From Parageobacillus thermantarcticus (GTDB taxonomy: Bacteria > Bacillota > Bacilli > Bacillales > Anoxybacillaceae): a stretch of 59,476 nt of DNA. Where the stretch lies: positions 1 through 59,476 of the forward strand of contig NZ_FOJS01000017.1 in NCBI RefSeq assembly GCF_900111865.1. Direction: 5' to 3'. The translations under genes were made by a program, and so were the position numbers. Positions 1-8,004 of the stretch are shown here, one piece after another; position 1 is the first letter of the stretch, and each line of letters starts with the position of its first letter. The notes beneath the pieces were generated by a model, which was not told the origin of the DNA, did no database searches, and saw only the letters and a list, made by a program, of their open reading frames with translations.

Positions 1-250
1 GAACTTCTTTCGCTTTCTTGGATACAGTTGAATAATGGAATCGCGGCAATCCATACAGAGGCCCCACATCGGCTCCGTGGCGAAAGCTTTTCCATTGATG
101 CATGGCGGCCAGCAGGAAGAAGTGAATCAACTCGCGCAACGTAAAGGTTCGAGACGAATCACGATACCCAACCGCTTCGGCAATCAGTTGAATCTCTTCA
201 TCCGAAACAAGTTTTTGCATCAAATTCGGGAGTGTGGTATGCTTGTTCAT
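1..250 (-). CDS. IS4-family transposase, N-terminal part (runs off left edge)
   Basis: First 83 codons of a transposase read leftward; the rest lies outside the window. The start ATG (248-250) follows a strong AGGAGG. The N-terminus (MNKHTTLPNLMQKLVSDEEI) and the following helical segment look like the N-terminal domain of IS4-group DDE transposases, which cut and rejoin the element's ends. The catalytic residues are not visible here. The element interrupts the ZIP transporter gene to its right; the junction is near 348-352. A stem just upstream of the gene can hide its RBS in read-through transcripts (253-309). Family assignment is from recognition of the protein, moderately sure; the exact IS name is not known to me. 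Confidence 0.75.
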   Translation of the reverse strand, partial: MNKHTTLPNLMQKLVSDEEIQLIAEAVGYRDSSRTFTLRELIHFFLLAAMHQWKSFRHGADVGPLYGLPRFHYSTVSKKAKEV

Positions 251-252
251 AG

Positions 253-309
253 AGAGCACCTCCTGGGTTTGTTTGTGTCGCTACTCACATTCTACAGGAA
301 AGGTGCTCT
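253..309 (-). promoter_or_regulatory. RBS-sequestering stem at IS end
   Basis: AGAGCACCT (253-261) and AGGTGCTCT (301-309) form a perfect 9-bp stem around a 39-nt loop. On the minus strand the 3' arm contains the transposase RBS. A transcript entering from the flanking gene would carry both arms and mask the RBS; one starting inside the loop, where TAGAAT could serve as a -10 box, would not. This matches the known protection of IS transposases against read-through expression. On the plus strand the same stem is followed by a T-run and could act as a terminator. Confidence 0.55.
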
Positions 310-535
310 TTTTTCTATACCCTTTGGATTTTATTGGATAATCAACACGCCTGCCTGCCTGCAATGCTTCCGGAATTAAACTCATCATGGAAGCTGCCAT
401 CATAATTCCGGCTGAAAACGCCAGTAATATGTCGCGCCATCGGTGGGTAATCGATTTCGCTAAAAATAAAATGGGAACTGCACCTAATCCAGTTGATAAT
501 GCGGAAAGTATGCTGCCGATTAATACTTCTTGCAT
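281..535 (-). pseudogene. ZIP-family metal transporter, N-terminal fragment truncated by IS
   Basis: Starts at ATG 533-535 behind AGGAGG. The first ~62 residues match the start of ZIP-family (ZupT/GufA-like) divalent-metal transporters: a first membrane helix (VLIGSILSALSTGLGAVPIL), then HRWRDILLAFSAGIMMAAS and LIPEALQAG. A normal protein has ~240-270 residues and eight helices. After EALQAG the reading frame continues into IS sequence for ~22 unrelated residues and stops. The transporter is therefore dead in this genome, unless a 3' part beyond the IS is separately translated. Its upstream region also carries a MITE-like insertion. Confidence 0.8.
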
Positions 536-556
536 CTAATCCTCCTTTTCTATAGT

Positions 557-671
557 GATCAAGCCCGCAAAATTGTGTAAAAACAAAACAGTAAAAAGCA
601 GTTTTATTTTTCCGTAATTCCAAGTTTACTGTACTGGTAGTGGAATTTTACACAATAATTTGGACTTGACC
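557..671. mobile_element. MITE-like element with IS256-type ends
   Basis: A 115-bp stretch whose two ends are imperfect inverted repeats: GATCAAG followed by TTGTGTAAA on the left, and on the right the reverse complement of GGTCAAG followed by TTGTGTAAA. These resemble ends of IS256-family elements and the IS256 end at 59147-59164. The flanks TTTCTATAGT (547-556) and TTTCTGTAGT (672-681) match at 9 of 10 bases, consistent with a target-site duplication. It carries no gene. It sits immediately upstream of the RBS of the truncated ZIP gene. Confidence 0.65.
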
Positions 672-831
672 TTTCTGTAGTTTTTACAATATGCGTTTCC
701 TAACAAAAAGTGATAAACGCCCAAGCAATAAAAATAATTTATTCATAATACTATAATATATAAACAAAAATCACAAATGGCGAGTATCCTATAAAATAGA
801 TCGTGTAGGCGAAGGTCTGTTCAAAAAATAT

Positions 832-861
832 TTGCACTGCATTTGACATTTAAAGTATAAT
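832..861 (+). promoter_or_regulatory. Probable SigA promoter for the MarR gene
   Basis: TTGCAC (832-837) and TATAAT (856-861) with an 18-bp spacer. The leader to the coding start is ~150 nt. The remainder of 682-1010 is AT-rich and I see no other gene in it. Confidence 0.5.
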
Positions 862-1016
862 GCAAGTAAGAAATTGGCTTTTAAGCATGGATGGTAAGGC
901 ACGAATGTTGTTGATCCACACGAATTGATGTTGCGTTCTTTTCGCTTTTTATGCAAATTCAAGTGCCAACTTGTATAAAGATTTTGAATTTAACTAACAA
1001 AAGGGTTTGATTGTGG

Positions 1017-1463
1017 ATGACAAGGGAGAAAGACATTGAACAATCATTAAAACTGTTTATCGTATTATCAAGAGCATATCGGGCTGTCAACGATCAAGTG
1101 AACAAGTCGATTCAATCGTTCGGCGTAAATCCGACGGAGTTTGCGGTTTTAGAATTGCTTTACCATAAAGGCGACCAGCCGCTACAGCAAATTGGCGAAA
1201 AAATTTTGCTCGCCAGCGGCAGCATTACGTATGTAGTGGATAAATTGGAGCAAAAAGGGCTCATTGTGCGAAAGGCGTGCGAAAAAGACCGACGCGTTAC
1301 ATATGCTTCGATTACGGAACAAGGAAAAGCGTTCATTGAGGAAGTTTTTCCGCGGCATGCACAAACGATTCATGAAACGGTCTCCGGTTTGACAGCCGAG
1401 GAAAAAGACAAAGCGATCGATTTATTAAAAAAATTAGGATATGGGGCAAAACAGAAATCATAA
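1017..1463 (+). CDS. MarR-family transcriptional regulator (MhqR/YusO-like)
   Basis: 148 residues from ATG 1017; a TTG six bases upstream is in frame but has no better RBS. MarR proteins are dimeric winged-helix repressors that leave DNA on binding phenolic compounds or on oxidation. The central part (LQQIGEKILLASGSITYVVD) is the recognition-helix region, followed by the wing (RRVTYASIT). Closest in memory to B. subtilis MhqR/YusO, which respond to quinones or catechol-like stress; that specificity is an inference. There is one cysteine in the wing region (RKACEKDRR). It stands alone, with a strong terminator right after the stop codon, so its targets are not evident from context. Confidence 0.85.
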   Translation: MTREKDIEQSLKLFIVLSRAYRAVNDQVNKSIQSFGVNPTEFAVLELLYHKGDQPLQQIGEKILLASGSITYVVDKLEQKGLIVRKACEKDRRVTYASITEQGKAFIEEVFPRHAQTIHETVSGLTAEEKDKAIDLLKKLGYGAKQKS

Positions 1464-1464
1464 G

Positions 1465-1503
1465 GGGCTGGCGAAAACGATCATTCGTTTCTGCCAGCCC
1501 TTT
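1465..1503 (+). terminator. Rho-independent terminator of the MarR gene
   Basis: GGGCTGGC (1465-1472) pairs with GCCAGCCC (1493-1500), followed by TTTATT; a weak inner pairing can extend the stem. Confidence 0.8.
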
Positions 1504-1530
1504 ATTCGTTGCGGTTTAAGAAAGCGACGG

Positions 1531-1564
1531 AAAAAGGCGCACAGGTGATGTTCTCCTGTGCGCC
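1531..1564 (-). terminator. Terminator of the S9 peptidase gene
   Basis: GGCGCACAGG (1536-1545) and CCTGTGCGCC (1555-1564) form a perfect 10-bp stem followed on the minus strand by five T. The stem reaches into the stop codon of the peptidase. Confidence 0.85.
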
Positions 1565-3576
1565 TATAAATATTTTGCAAACCAGCCGACAATATGATTC
1601 AGCCGTTCGAGGCGAAGTGTCGGCGGACCGCTGCGGGACAAATCGTGGTTCGCTTCCGGAAAGCGGACAAGCTTCGTTTCCCGTTTTAAATGTTTCAGGG
1701 CGATAAACAGCTGTTCCGCTTGTTCGATCGGACAGCGATAATCTTTTTCGCTATGAAGAATTAATAACGGAGTCCGAATGTTTTTCACATATTTCAACGG
1801 AGAGTGGCGCCAAAGCCGCTCTGGATTTTCCCATACGTTACAACCGACTTCCCATTCCGTGAAGAAATAACCGATATCGCTCACTCCATAGAAGCTGAGC
1901 CAATTGGAAATTGACCGCTGCGTTACCGCCGCTTTAAATCGGTCCGTATGCCCGACGATCCAGTTCGTCATAAATCCGCCATAGCTTCCGCCTGTGACGC
2001 CGAGACGAGTTTCATCAATAAAATCAAAATGGGCAAGTGCGTATTCGACACCGCTCATAATATCTTCATAGTCCATTCCTCCGTAATCACCGCGTACGGC
2101 ATTGACAAATGTTTGTCCATAGCCGTGGCTGCCGCGCGGATTCGTAAACAGCACCGCATATCCTTTCGCCGCAAGCACCTGCATTTCATGGAAAAAGGTG
2201 AAGCCGTACATCGCATGCGGTCCGCCGTGAATCTCTACAATCATCGGCACTTTTTGTCCATTTTCAAGATGAGGAGGCTTCATCAGCCATCCTTGAATGT
2301 TCCAACCATCGCGGGACGGGTACGAAAACTCTACAGGTGTGGAAAGGACAAGCTCCTTTTCCAACTTCTCATTGGCATTTGTTAGCTTTTTGCGTTTTCC
2401 GTCGCGAAGAGAAACGGCGTATAAGTCGCCAATATGAGTCGGATCGCTAATTGCCGCAACCGCGATATAATCATGCGGATGAATGGTTAATCCGTATAAA
2501 TGGAAATCGCCGATAACTACTGGGGTAATCGTTCCGTCTAGCGCTACGTGGTAAAGGTTGACGCGCCCTCGCTCGGAAGCAAGAAAATACAGGCCGTTTC
2601 CTTCTTTATGCCAAATGAGTCCGGGACTTGGGGCGTCGGAATGCATGTCGCCTACCATCGCGTCGCCAACATGCACATCCCAATTGGCGGTCAGCGCCCG
2701 TTTTTCTCCGCTGGCAACATCAAAAGTCCAAACCCGGTTTAATGTGGCGCCTAAATATTCGAGTTCATGTCCAATCGCCGCGAGCATTTTTCCATTCGGA
2801 GACCAAGATAGCGAAGTGAAAAGCCCGTCTCCATTTGTGATTTTTCTCGTTTTTCCGCTCTCGATATCCAAAAGAAATATATCGCGCGTAAATGTGAAAT
2901 CAGGCTCCTCACTTCGGTTGGCGGTAAAAGCGACTGTTTTGCCGTCAGGAGATATGGTGAATGAGCCGATCTCGTCATCGCCATCGGTTAGCCCTTGAAT
3001 TTCGCCAGTTTCTACGTCGATGCGAATAAGCACATCTTGTTTATCATCGCGAAATCCTGCTGCATCAGATTTGTATTGCAAACGCTCTACAATAAGCGGT
3101 GTCAGTTCGTGTTTTTTGCTTTCTTGTTTGTCTTGCTCCTCGCGTTCGTTGAGCGTTTCTTTCTTGCCGAGAGAAGTGAGAGCTACGAGAAACCGCCCAT
3201 TTGGCGACCAGCGCAGCTGGCGCACTCCGTTTTTTAATGAGGTTAACTGGCGCGCTTCCCCGCCGTCTGCCGGCAGAAGCCAAATCTGCGTTTTTCCGGA
3301 TCGGTTCGAAAGAAACGCGATTGTTTTTCCATCCGGGGACCAACGTGGAAAAGCGTCTTTTACTTTTCCAAACGTCCATTGTTTCACGGTGCCATCTGCT
3401 AATGATAAAAGAAAAAGGTGGGAGCGATATTCCCGCTCGTCATCAATCGTTTTTTGCACAAACATGATTTTCCCGCCATCTGGCGAGAATTGAGGGTCGC
3501 TCACAAAGCGGATGCGGAAAAGATCTTCGGCAGCAATGCCGCGCGTTGTTTTTTTCTTTACATGATGTACAGTCAT
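1564..3576 (-). CDS. yuxL: S9-family serine peptidase, acylaminoacyl-peptidase type (YuxL-like)
   Basis: 670 residues from the ATG at 3576; a further in-frame start 21 nt upstream is less likely because the RBS AAGGAAGTG lies between them. Residues ~1-400 form a beta-propeller of WD-like blades (repeats such as FSPDGGKIMF, RWSPDGKTIA, WSPNGRFLVA) that gates access. Residues ~420-670 are an alpha/beta-hydrolase with Ser531 (GGSYGG), Asp612 (SEKDY) and His644 (ANHD). The family cleaves short or N-acylated peptides in the cytoplasm; no signal peptide is present. Length matches B. subtilis YuxL (~657). Monocistronic, with its own terminator. Confidence 0.9.
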   Translation of the reverse strand: MTVHHVKKKTTRGIAAEDLFRIRFVSDPQFSPDGGKIMFVQKTIDDEREYRSHLFLLSLADGTVKQWTFGKVKDAFPRWSPDGKTIAFLSNRSGKTQIWLLPADGGEARQLTSLKNGVRQLRWSPNGRFLVALTSLGKKETLNEREEQDKQESKKHELTPLIVERLQYKSDAAGFRDDKQDVLIRIDVETGEIQGLTDGDDEIGSFTISPDGKTVAFTANRSEEPDFTFTRDIFLLDIESGKTRKITNGDGLFTSLSWSPNGKMLAAIGHELEYLGATLNRVWTFDVASGEKRALTANWDVHVGDAMVGDMHSDAPSPGLIWHKEGNGLYFLASERGRVNLYHVALDGTITPVVIGDFHLYGLTIHPHDYIAVAAISDPTHIGDLYAVSLRDGKRKKLTNANEKLEKELVLSTPVEFSYPSRDGWNIQGWLMKPPHLENGQKVPMIVEIHGGPHAMYGFTFFHEMQVLAAKGYAVLFTNPRGSHGYGQTFVNAVRGDYGGMDYEDIMSGVEYALAHFDFIDETRLGVTGGSYGGFMTNWIVGHTDRFKAAVTQRSISNWLSFYGVSDIGYFFTEWEVGCNVWENPERLWRHSPLKYVKNIRTPLLILHSEKDYRCPIEQAEQLFIALKHLKRETKLVRFPEANHDLSRSGPPTLRLERLNHIVGWFAKYL

Positions 3577-3661
3577 GCAAGCCACTTCCTTCATCAAAAA
3601 TTTTCTCGATCATTATTTCGATATGCGAATGATTTTTTCCTTCTTAAGACATGGGGAAAAA

Positions 3662-3692
3662 CAAAAAAGAACGCTTGGAATTCCCAAGCGTC
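3662..3692 (-). terminator. Terminator of the permease gene
   Basis: Minus-strand stem ACGCTTGG / CCAAGCGT with a short GAATT loop, followed by TTCTTTTTTG. Confidence 0.85.
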
Positions 3693-3701
3693 CGCTTCTT
3701 A

Positions 3702-5126
3702 TTACGCCGAAATTTTTTGTTTTTCCTCTGATTGCTGTGCCGCTTTTTTCACTTGCGGGTAGAAGATGACGCCGCTTAGAAGCAGGGCGACGCCAAGCAT
3801 AAACGTTTTTATGTCCGCGGTTCCGGAGATGATGACCCAAATCGAATAGATTGTCGCAAGTGCGGCGATCACCCCGTCAATGACGCGATCACGTGAAGTT
3901 CGCTGATACGTTTCGCCGGTAAGCGCCAATTTTAATTGGAAAACGGAAGCGATAAAATATGGAACGAGATACGCCAATGTCGCGATGTAAATGACAAAGT
4001 CAAACGCCGCTGACATCGAATTAGAAATGGTCGAAAAAATAAAAATTTGCGCCAACCCGTTGGAAAGCAATAAAGAAAAGCTTGGCACCTCTTTTTTGTT
4101 TTCTTTTAAAAACGCTTGAATAAACATACCTTGTTTTGCCGCTTGGTACGGCACTTCCGCGCTTAATAACACCCAACCGAGCGTGGAGCCGAGCAAGCTG
4201 ATCAATCCGAGTCCGGCTAGAACGTAGCCTCCGCTTGGTCCTAAAATCGTGACAATCGTGTCGACAAGCGGTTTTTCCGATTGAATAAGTTCTTTTTGCG
4301 GCAATATGCCCATGACGAGCACGCTAATACCGATATAGATCGCGAGAGCAATGAGCAAACCGAGAATGGTTGCGCGCTTTACGTCCGCTTGCTTACGTGC
4401 CCGTGAAGCAAAAACAATCGCCGATTCCACGCCGACAAACGCCCATAGTGTCGATACAGCCGCATTATTGATTTGACCTAACAATCCGATCGAATGTCCC
4501 GCTTCATCATAACGCGGTGCGACAAACGAACCGATCGTGCTTTTTTCAAACGCAAATAAAGCGATAACGATAAATAGGAAAAATCCGAGCACTTTCGCTG
4601 CGGTAGCGACAAAGTTTAGCTTTCCCGCGTCTTCGATGCCGCGCAAAATGATGAAATGCATTCCCCATAACAATGCGGTACATATAAGAAACGTCAACAA
4701 GTTCCCAAGCTTTACATCAAGAGGACCGATGGAAAATAACGTTTGTTTTCTTGTTAAAATTGGAAAAAACGTTGATAAATAGCTGGTAAACGTCGTAATA
4801 ATCGCCACGTTGCCGGCAAAGTTGCCAATCCAATATCCCCATGAAGACATAAAGCCAGATAGGATCGAGATGTTCGAGCCTTTCGGAAACAATTCTTTCG
4901 CATAAATCTGCGGCCCGCCGTTTAGTTCCGGTTTGCGAATCGCCAAATTACCGAATACGAGCGCCGTCATTAACACGCCGGCGCCCGTGAGCAGCCATGC
5001 TAAAATTACGCCAAGCGGGCTTGCCGCTTCTGCTAGCGAGCGCGGCAGCATAAAAATTCCCGATCCCACCATATTTCCAACGACAAGCGCCGTTAATAAC
5101 CATAATCCAAGTTTTTGCTGTTGCAA
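3702..5126 (-). CDS. yvsH: APC-superfamily basic amino acid permease/antiporter (YvsH/ArcD-like, probably lysine)
   Basis: 474 residues with about 12 hydrophobic helices. The first helix carries NMVGSGIFMLP, the APC-family backbone-binding loop, and GVESAIVFASRARK is the typical ArcD/LysP-type TM6 region. The family moves arginine, ornithine or lysine across the membrane by antiport or proton symport. Substrate is suggested by the lysine riboswitch directly upstream on the same strand (5174-5383); B. subtilis yvsH is also under an L-box. High intracellular lysine would terminate its transcription, as expected for an uptake system. Start: ATG with RBS AAGGAG. Neighbours are unrelated and divergently or separately transcribed. 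Confidence 0.85.
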   Translation of the reverse strand: MQQQKLGLWLLTALVVGNMVGSGIFMLPRSLAEAASPLGVILAWLLTGAGVLMTALVFGNLAIRKPELNGGPQIYAKELFPKGSNISILSGFMSSWGYWIGNFAGNVAIITTFTSYLSTFFPILTRKQTLFSIGPLDVKLGNLLTFLICTALLWGMHFIILRGIEDAGKLNFVATAAKVLGFFLFIVIALFAFEKSTIGSFVAPRYDEAGHSIGLLGQINNAAVSTLWAFVGVESAIVFASRARKQADVKRATILGLLIALAIYIGISVLVMGILPQKELIQSEKPLVDTIVTILGPSGGYVLAGLGLISLLGSTLGWVLLSAEVPYQAAKQGMFIQAFLKENKKEVPSFSLLLSNGLAQIFIFSTISNSMSAAFDFVIYIATLAYLVPYFIASVFQLKLALTGETYQRTSRDRVIDGVIAALATIYSIWVIISGTADIKTFMLGVALLLSGVIFYPQVKKAAQQSEEKQKISA

Positions 5127-5173
5127 AGTGGATAGCTCCTTCCTGACGATAATTAAGTTTTAGCTTTTTTCGC

Positions 5174-5383
5174 AAAAAAATACACCCCAAAGTTTTCAAC
5201 GGGTGCATGTGGCCATCCGCATTTAACTTCCAATCGATAGTGCTTCATCGTTTGTTGCAACGATGCATGTTCGGATACAGGCCCAGTCTACGGCGTCAGA
5301 GTCCGACTCAAACTTCGGCAACTTTCCTCATTGGCTCTTTGCGTCTCGTTTCTATAACTCTTGTTCATTGCAGCCTGTATCCC
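5174..5383 (-). promoter_or_regulatory. Lysine riboswitch (L-box) with terminator
   Basis: On the minus strand, P1 arms GGATACAGGC (5374-5383 side) and GCCTGTATCC (5272-5282 side) enclose the aptamer. Conserved L-box pieces are recognisable: CAAGAGTTATAG, then GAGGAAAGTTGCCGAAG, then GCCGTAGACTGGGCCTGTATC. Downstream, TGCACCC (5201-5207) and GGGTGTA (5181-5187) form the terminator stem, followed by seven T (5174-5180), about 48 bp before the permease start. A further hairpin (CATCG/CGATG, 5245-5265) lies between. Lysine binding should favour the terminator. Recognised from the known L-box pattern. Confidence 0.85.
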
Positions 5384-5546
5384 GTCTATGTGGATGAGAA
5401 AGAAAAAATATTCAATTGGTGTTATTATTATACGTTCTTTCGACAAATTTCGTCAACAACCTTTTGTAATCGAAAAAAAGGATTTTCCGTGTATGAATGG
5501 AATACAATCTAAGATAAGGAAAACGAGAGAAAAGGAAGGGATTGCG

Positions 5547-7241
5547 TTGAAATTTTCTGAGTTTCGCTATGAACGGCCGAATATCGAGAAGCTGAAAGCA
5601 TCATTTCAACAGGCGCTGCAATCGTTCCAGAAGGCAAGCAGCGTAGAAGAACAGGATGAGGCGATGAAGGAAATTAATAAGCTTCGCAACGATTTCAGCA
5701 CGATGGCGCAAATTTGCTATATTCGCCATACGATTGATACGAACGATGAGTTTTATAAGCAGGAGCAAGATTTTTTCGATGAAGTTGAGCCAATTGTTAA
5801 AGGGCTTGTGAACGATTATTACCGTGCGCTTGTTTCGTCTCCGTTCCGTTCGCAGCTTGAAGAAAAATGGGGGAAACAGTTATTTGCGCTCGCTGAGACG
5901 GAATTAAAAACGTATTCTCCAGACATTGTGGAAGATCTGCAGCTGGAAAATAAGCTGACGAGCGAATATACAAAATTGGTCGCTTCGGCAAAAATTTTCT
6001 TTGAAGGGGAAGAACGGACGTTAGCGCAGCTGCAGCCGTTTGTCGAATCGCCGGACCGCGAGATGCGCAAGCGGGCGAGTGAGGCGCGTTTTGCCTTTTT
6101 CCAAGAACATGAGGAGAAGTTCGATGAAATTTACGATCAGCTTGTGAAAGTGCGCACCGCCATCGCGCAAAAGCTCGGATTTAAAAACTTCGTGGAACTC
6201 GGTTATGCCCGTCTTGGACGGACTGATTACAACGCCGAGATGGTCGCGAAATTCCGCAAACAAGTCGAAAAGCATATCGTTCCAATTGCTGTGAAGCTTC
6301 GCGAGCGGCAGCGGGCGCGCATCGGTGTCGAGAAGCTGAAATATTATGATGAAGCGTTTGTTTTTCCAACCGGCAATCCAACGCCAAAAGGGGACGCAAA
6401 CTGGATTATTGAAAACGGGAAAAAGATGTACGAAGAACTGTCGCCGGAAACAGGCGAGTTTTTCCGGTATATGATCGATCATGAACTAATGGACCTCGTT
6501 GCGAAAAAAGGAAAAGCAGGCGGCGGCTATTGCACCTATATCGAAAATTATAAAGCGCCGTTTATTTTCTCGAACTTTACCGGCACATCCGGAGACATCG
6601 ACGTGCTTACCCATGAGGCGGGGCACGCGTTTCAAGTGTATGAAAGCCGCCATTACGAAATTCCGGAATACATCTGGCCGACCTTGGAGGCATGCGAAAT
6701 TCATTCGATGAGCATGGAATTTTTCACATGGCCGTGGATGAAGTTATTCTTCGGGGAAGATGCGGAAAAATATAAATTCTATCATTTGAGCGATGCTTTA
6801 TTATTTTTGCCGTATGGCGTAGCGGTGGACGAATTTCAGCATTTCGTATACGAAAATCCGAACGCAACGCCGGCGGAACGGAAGCAAGCATGGCGGAAGA
6901 TTGAAAAGAAATATATGCCGACACGAGACTATGACGGCAATGATTATTTAGAACGCGGCGGCTTTTGGCAGCGGCAAAGCCATATTTATACGAATGCATT
7001 CTACTATATCGACTATACCCTTGCGCAAATTTGCGCGTTCCAATTTTGGAAACGTTCGCGTGAAAACTATGAAGAGGCGTGGAATGATTATTTAACCTTA
7101 TGCCGTCAAGGCGGAAGCAAGCCGTTTACCGAATTGGTCCGCGCCGCCAACCTCATTTCGCCGTTTGAAGACGGATGCGTTCAAGCGGTAGTCGATGAGA
7201 TCGAACAATGGCTTGATCAAGTTGACGACCGGAACTTATAA
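5547..7241 (+). CDS. M3-family oligoendopeptidase (PepF-like)
   Basis: 564 residues from TTG 5547, chosen because AAAGGAAGGG ends 6 nt before it and homologues begin near MKFSEFRYERP; an upstream extension in frame would run antisense through the lysine riboswitch. M3 thimet-type zinc metallopeptidases cut cytoplasmic oligopeptides. The zinc site HEAGH is at 356-360, with the likely third ligand Glu384 (EACEIHS), and the C-terminal catalytic region has the usual helical bowl. Length fits the ~565-residue PepF/TIGR02289-type subgroup rather than classic ~600-residue PepF. Own terminator; no operon partner. Confidence 0.9.
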   Translation: MKFSEFRYERPNIEKLKASFQQALQSFQKASSVEEQDEAMKEINKLRNDFSTMAQICYIRHTIDTNDEFYKQEQDFFDEVEPIVKGLVNDYYRALVSSPFRSQLEEKWGKQLFALAETELKTYSPDIVEDLQLENKLTSEYTKLVASAKIFFEGEERTLAQLQPFVESPDREMRKRASEARFAFFQEHEEKFDEIYDQLVKVRTAIAQKLGFKNFVELGYARLGRTDYNAEMVAKFRKQVEKHIVPIAVKLRERQRARIGVEKLKYYDEAFVFPTGNPTPKGDANWIIENGKKMYEELSPETGEFFRYMIDHELMDLVAKKGKAGGGYCTYIENYKAPFIFSNFTGTSGDIDVLTHEAGHAFQVYESRHYEIPEYIWPTLEACEIHSMSMEFFTWPWMKLFFGEDAEKYKFYHLSDALLFLPYGVAVDEFQHFVYENPNATPAERKQAWRKIEKKYMPTRDYDGNDYLERGGFWQRQSHIYTNAFYYIDYTLAQICAFQFWKRSRENYEEAWNDYLTLCRQGGSKPFTELVRAANLISPFEDGCVQAVVDEIEQWLDQVDDRNL

Positions 7242-7248
7242 CGAAGGG

Positions 7249-7285
7249 GACAAGGAAGAAATCAAGACGGTTTCTTCCTTGTCTC
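7249..7285 (+). terminator. Terminator after the M3 peptidase
   Basis: GACAAGGAAGAAA (7249-7261) pairs perfectly with TTTCTTCCTTGTC (7271-7283), then TCTT. Confidence 0.85.
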
Positions 7286-7395
7286 TTAAAAATATGGAGA
7301 AAAGATATTGAGCCTGCTCATATCTATTGAAAAGGGCGAATATGCCGAAAGATATTCTTATGGCGGCTGATAAATACAATGGGGGAGGAAGGAGC

Positions 7396-7914
7396 ATGAA
7401 TGTTCGCAAAGCAACGACCGATGATGCGCACGCCATCGCCATCGTGCATGTCGAAAGCTGGAAAACGACATATGAAGGGATTGTGCCTGCGGAGTATTTG
7501 GCGCAATTAAGCGTAAGCGAAAAAGAACAGCTCTGGCAGCGTGGATTGAATCAACCGAAGCATTCTATTTTTGTCGCGGAGAAAGACGGAAAGGTATGCG
7601 GGTTTATTTCCGGCGGCAAAAACCGCGCTACACAAGGGAAAGAAGCGGAGTATGAAGGGGAAATATACGCAATCTATTTATTGAAAGAAGCACAAAGGAA
7701 AGGATATGGCACAAAGCTCGTTCGTGCGTTGGTGGAGGATTTTCGCCAAGAAGGCATTGGCTCGATGATTGTGTGGGTGCTTGCCGATAATCCGTCGCGC
7801 CGTTTTTACGAGCGGCTAGGCGGAAAGAAAATCGCTAAGGAAGTCATTGACATCGGTGGGAAAAAGCTGGCTGAATGGTGCTATGGATGGAAAAACATCG
7901 AATATTTCACATAA
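7396..7914 (+). CDS. GNAT-family N-acetyltransferase
   Basis: 172 residues from ATG 7396, preceded by GGAGGAAGGAG. Single GNAT fold: N-terminal MNVRKATTDDAHAIAIVHV, acetyl-CoA-binding motif A around YLLKEAQRKGYGTKLVRAL (R/Q-x-x-G-x-G), and the C-terminal FYERLGGKK typical of small-molecule or ribosomal-protein-type GNATs. The acceptor cannot be read from sequence. Upstream in-frame codons (from 7327) lack an RBS. Probably monocistronic; a small hairpin follows at 7921-7943. Confidence 0.85.
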   Translation: MNVRKATTDDAHAIAIVHVESWKTTYEGIVPAEYLAQLSVSEKEQLWQRGLNQPKHSIFVAEKDGKVCGFISGGKNRATQGKEAEYEGEIYAIYLLKEAQRKGYGTKLVRALVEDFRQEGIGSMIVWVLADNPSRRFYERLGGKKIAKEVIDIGGKKLAEWCYGWKNIEYFT

Positions 7915-7920
7915 ATAAAC

Positions 7921-7943
7921 AGCTGCCTAGGCGCAAGGCAGCT
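7921..7943. terminator. Short hairpin after the GNAT gene
   Basis: AGCTGCCT / AGGCAGCT with a 7-nt loop. The downstream plus-strand sequence is A-rich rather than a clean T-run, so termination would be weak. Confidence 0.4.
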
Positions 7944-7957
7944 ATAAAAAATATTTA

Positions 7958-7975
7958 ATGAGTGATTACTCACTT
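7958..7975. promoter_or_regulatory. TetR-type operator, upstream copy
   Basis: ATGAGTGATTACTCACTT, itself nearly palindromic, is the exact reverse complement of the copy at 8005-8022. It overlaps the -35 box of the efflux-operon promoter by two bases. The likely binder is the TetR protein encoded third in the operon. Confidence 0.7.
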
Positions 7976-8002
7976 CAAAATATGATCAATATCGTGTAAA
8001 AT
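7974..8002 (+). promoter_or_regulatory. Promoter of the ABC efflux / TetR operon
   Basis: TTCAAA (7974-7979) and TAAAAT (7997-8002) with a 17-bp spacer, bracketed by the two inverted operator copies. Confidence 0.6.
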
Positions 8003-8004
8003 AT

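Larger units (their letters stand above)
1..350 (-). mobile_element. IS4-type insertion sequence, one end
   Basis: Right-hand end of an insertion sequence carrying the transposase at 1-250. The boundary is inferred from where the ZIP transporter protein stops resembling its family (after the residues EALQAG), which places the junction around 348-352. The terminal inverted repeat and target duplication cannot be confirmed because the other end is outside the window. Confidence 0.6.

Noticed and set aside
617-640. Thirteen bases GTTTACTGTACTG shared with 58963-58975
   Set aside because: Match does not extend and the two flanks differ; not enough to claim a repeat.
5361-5546. In-frame upstream extension of the M3 peptidase
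   Set aside because: It runs antisense to the lysine riboswitch, has no homologous residues and no RBS; TTG 5547 fits better.
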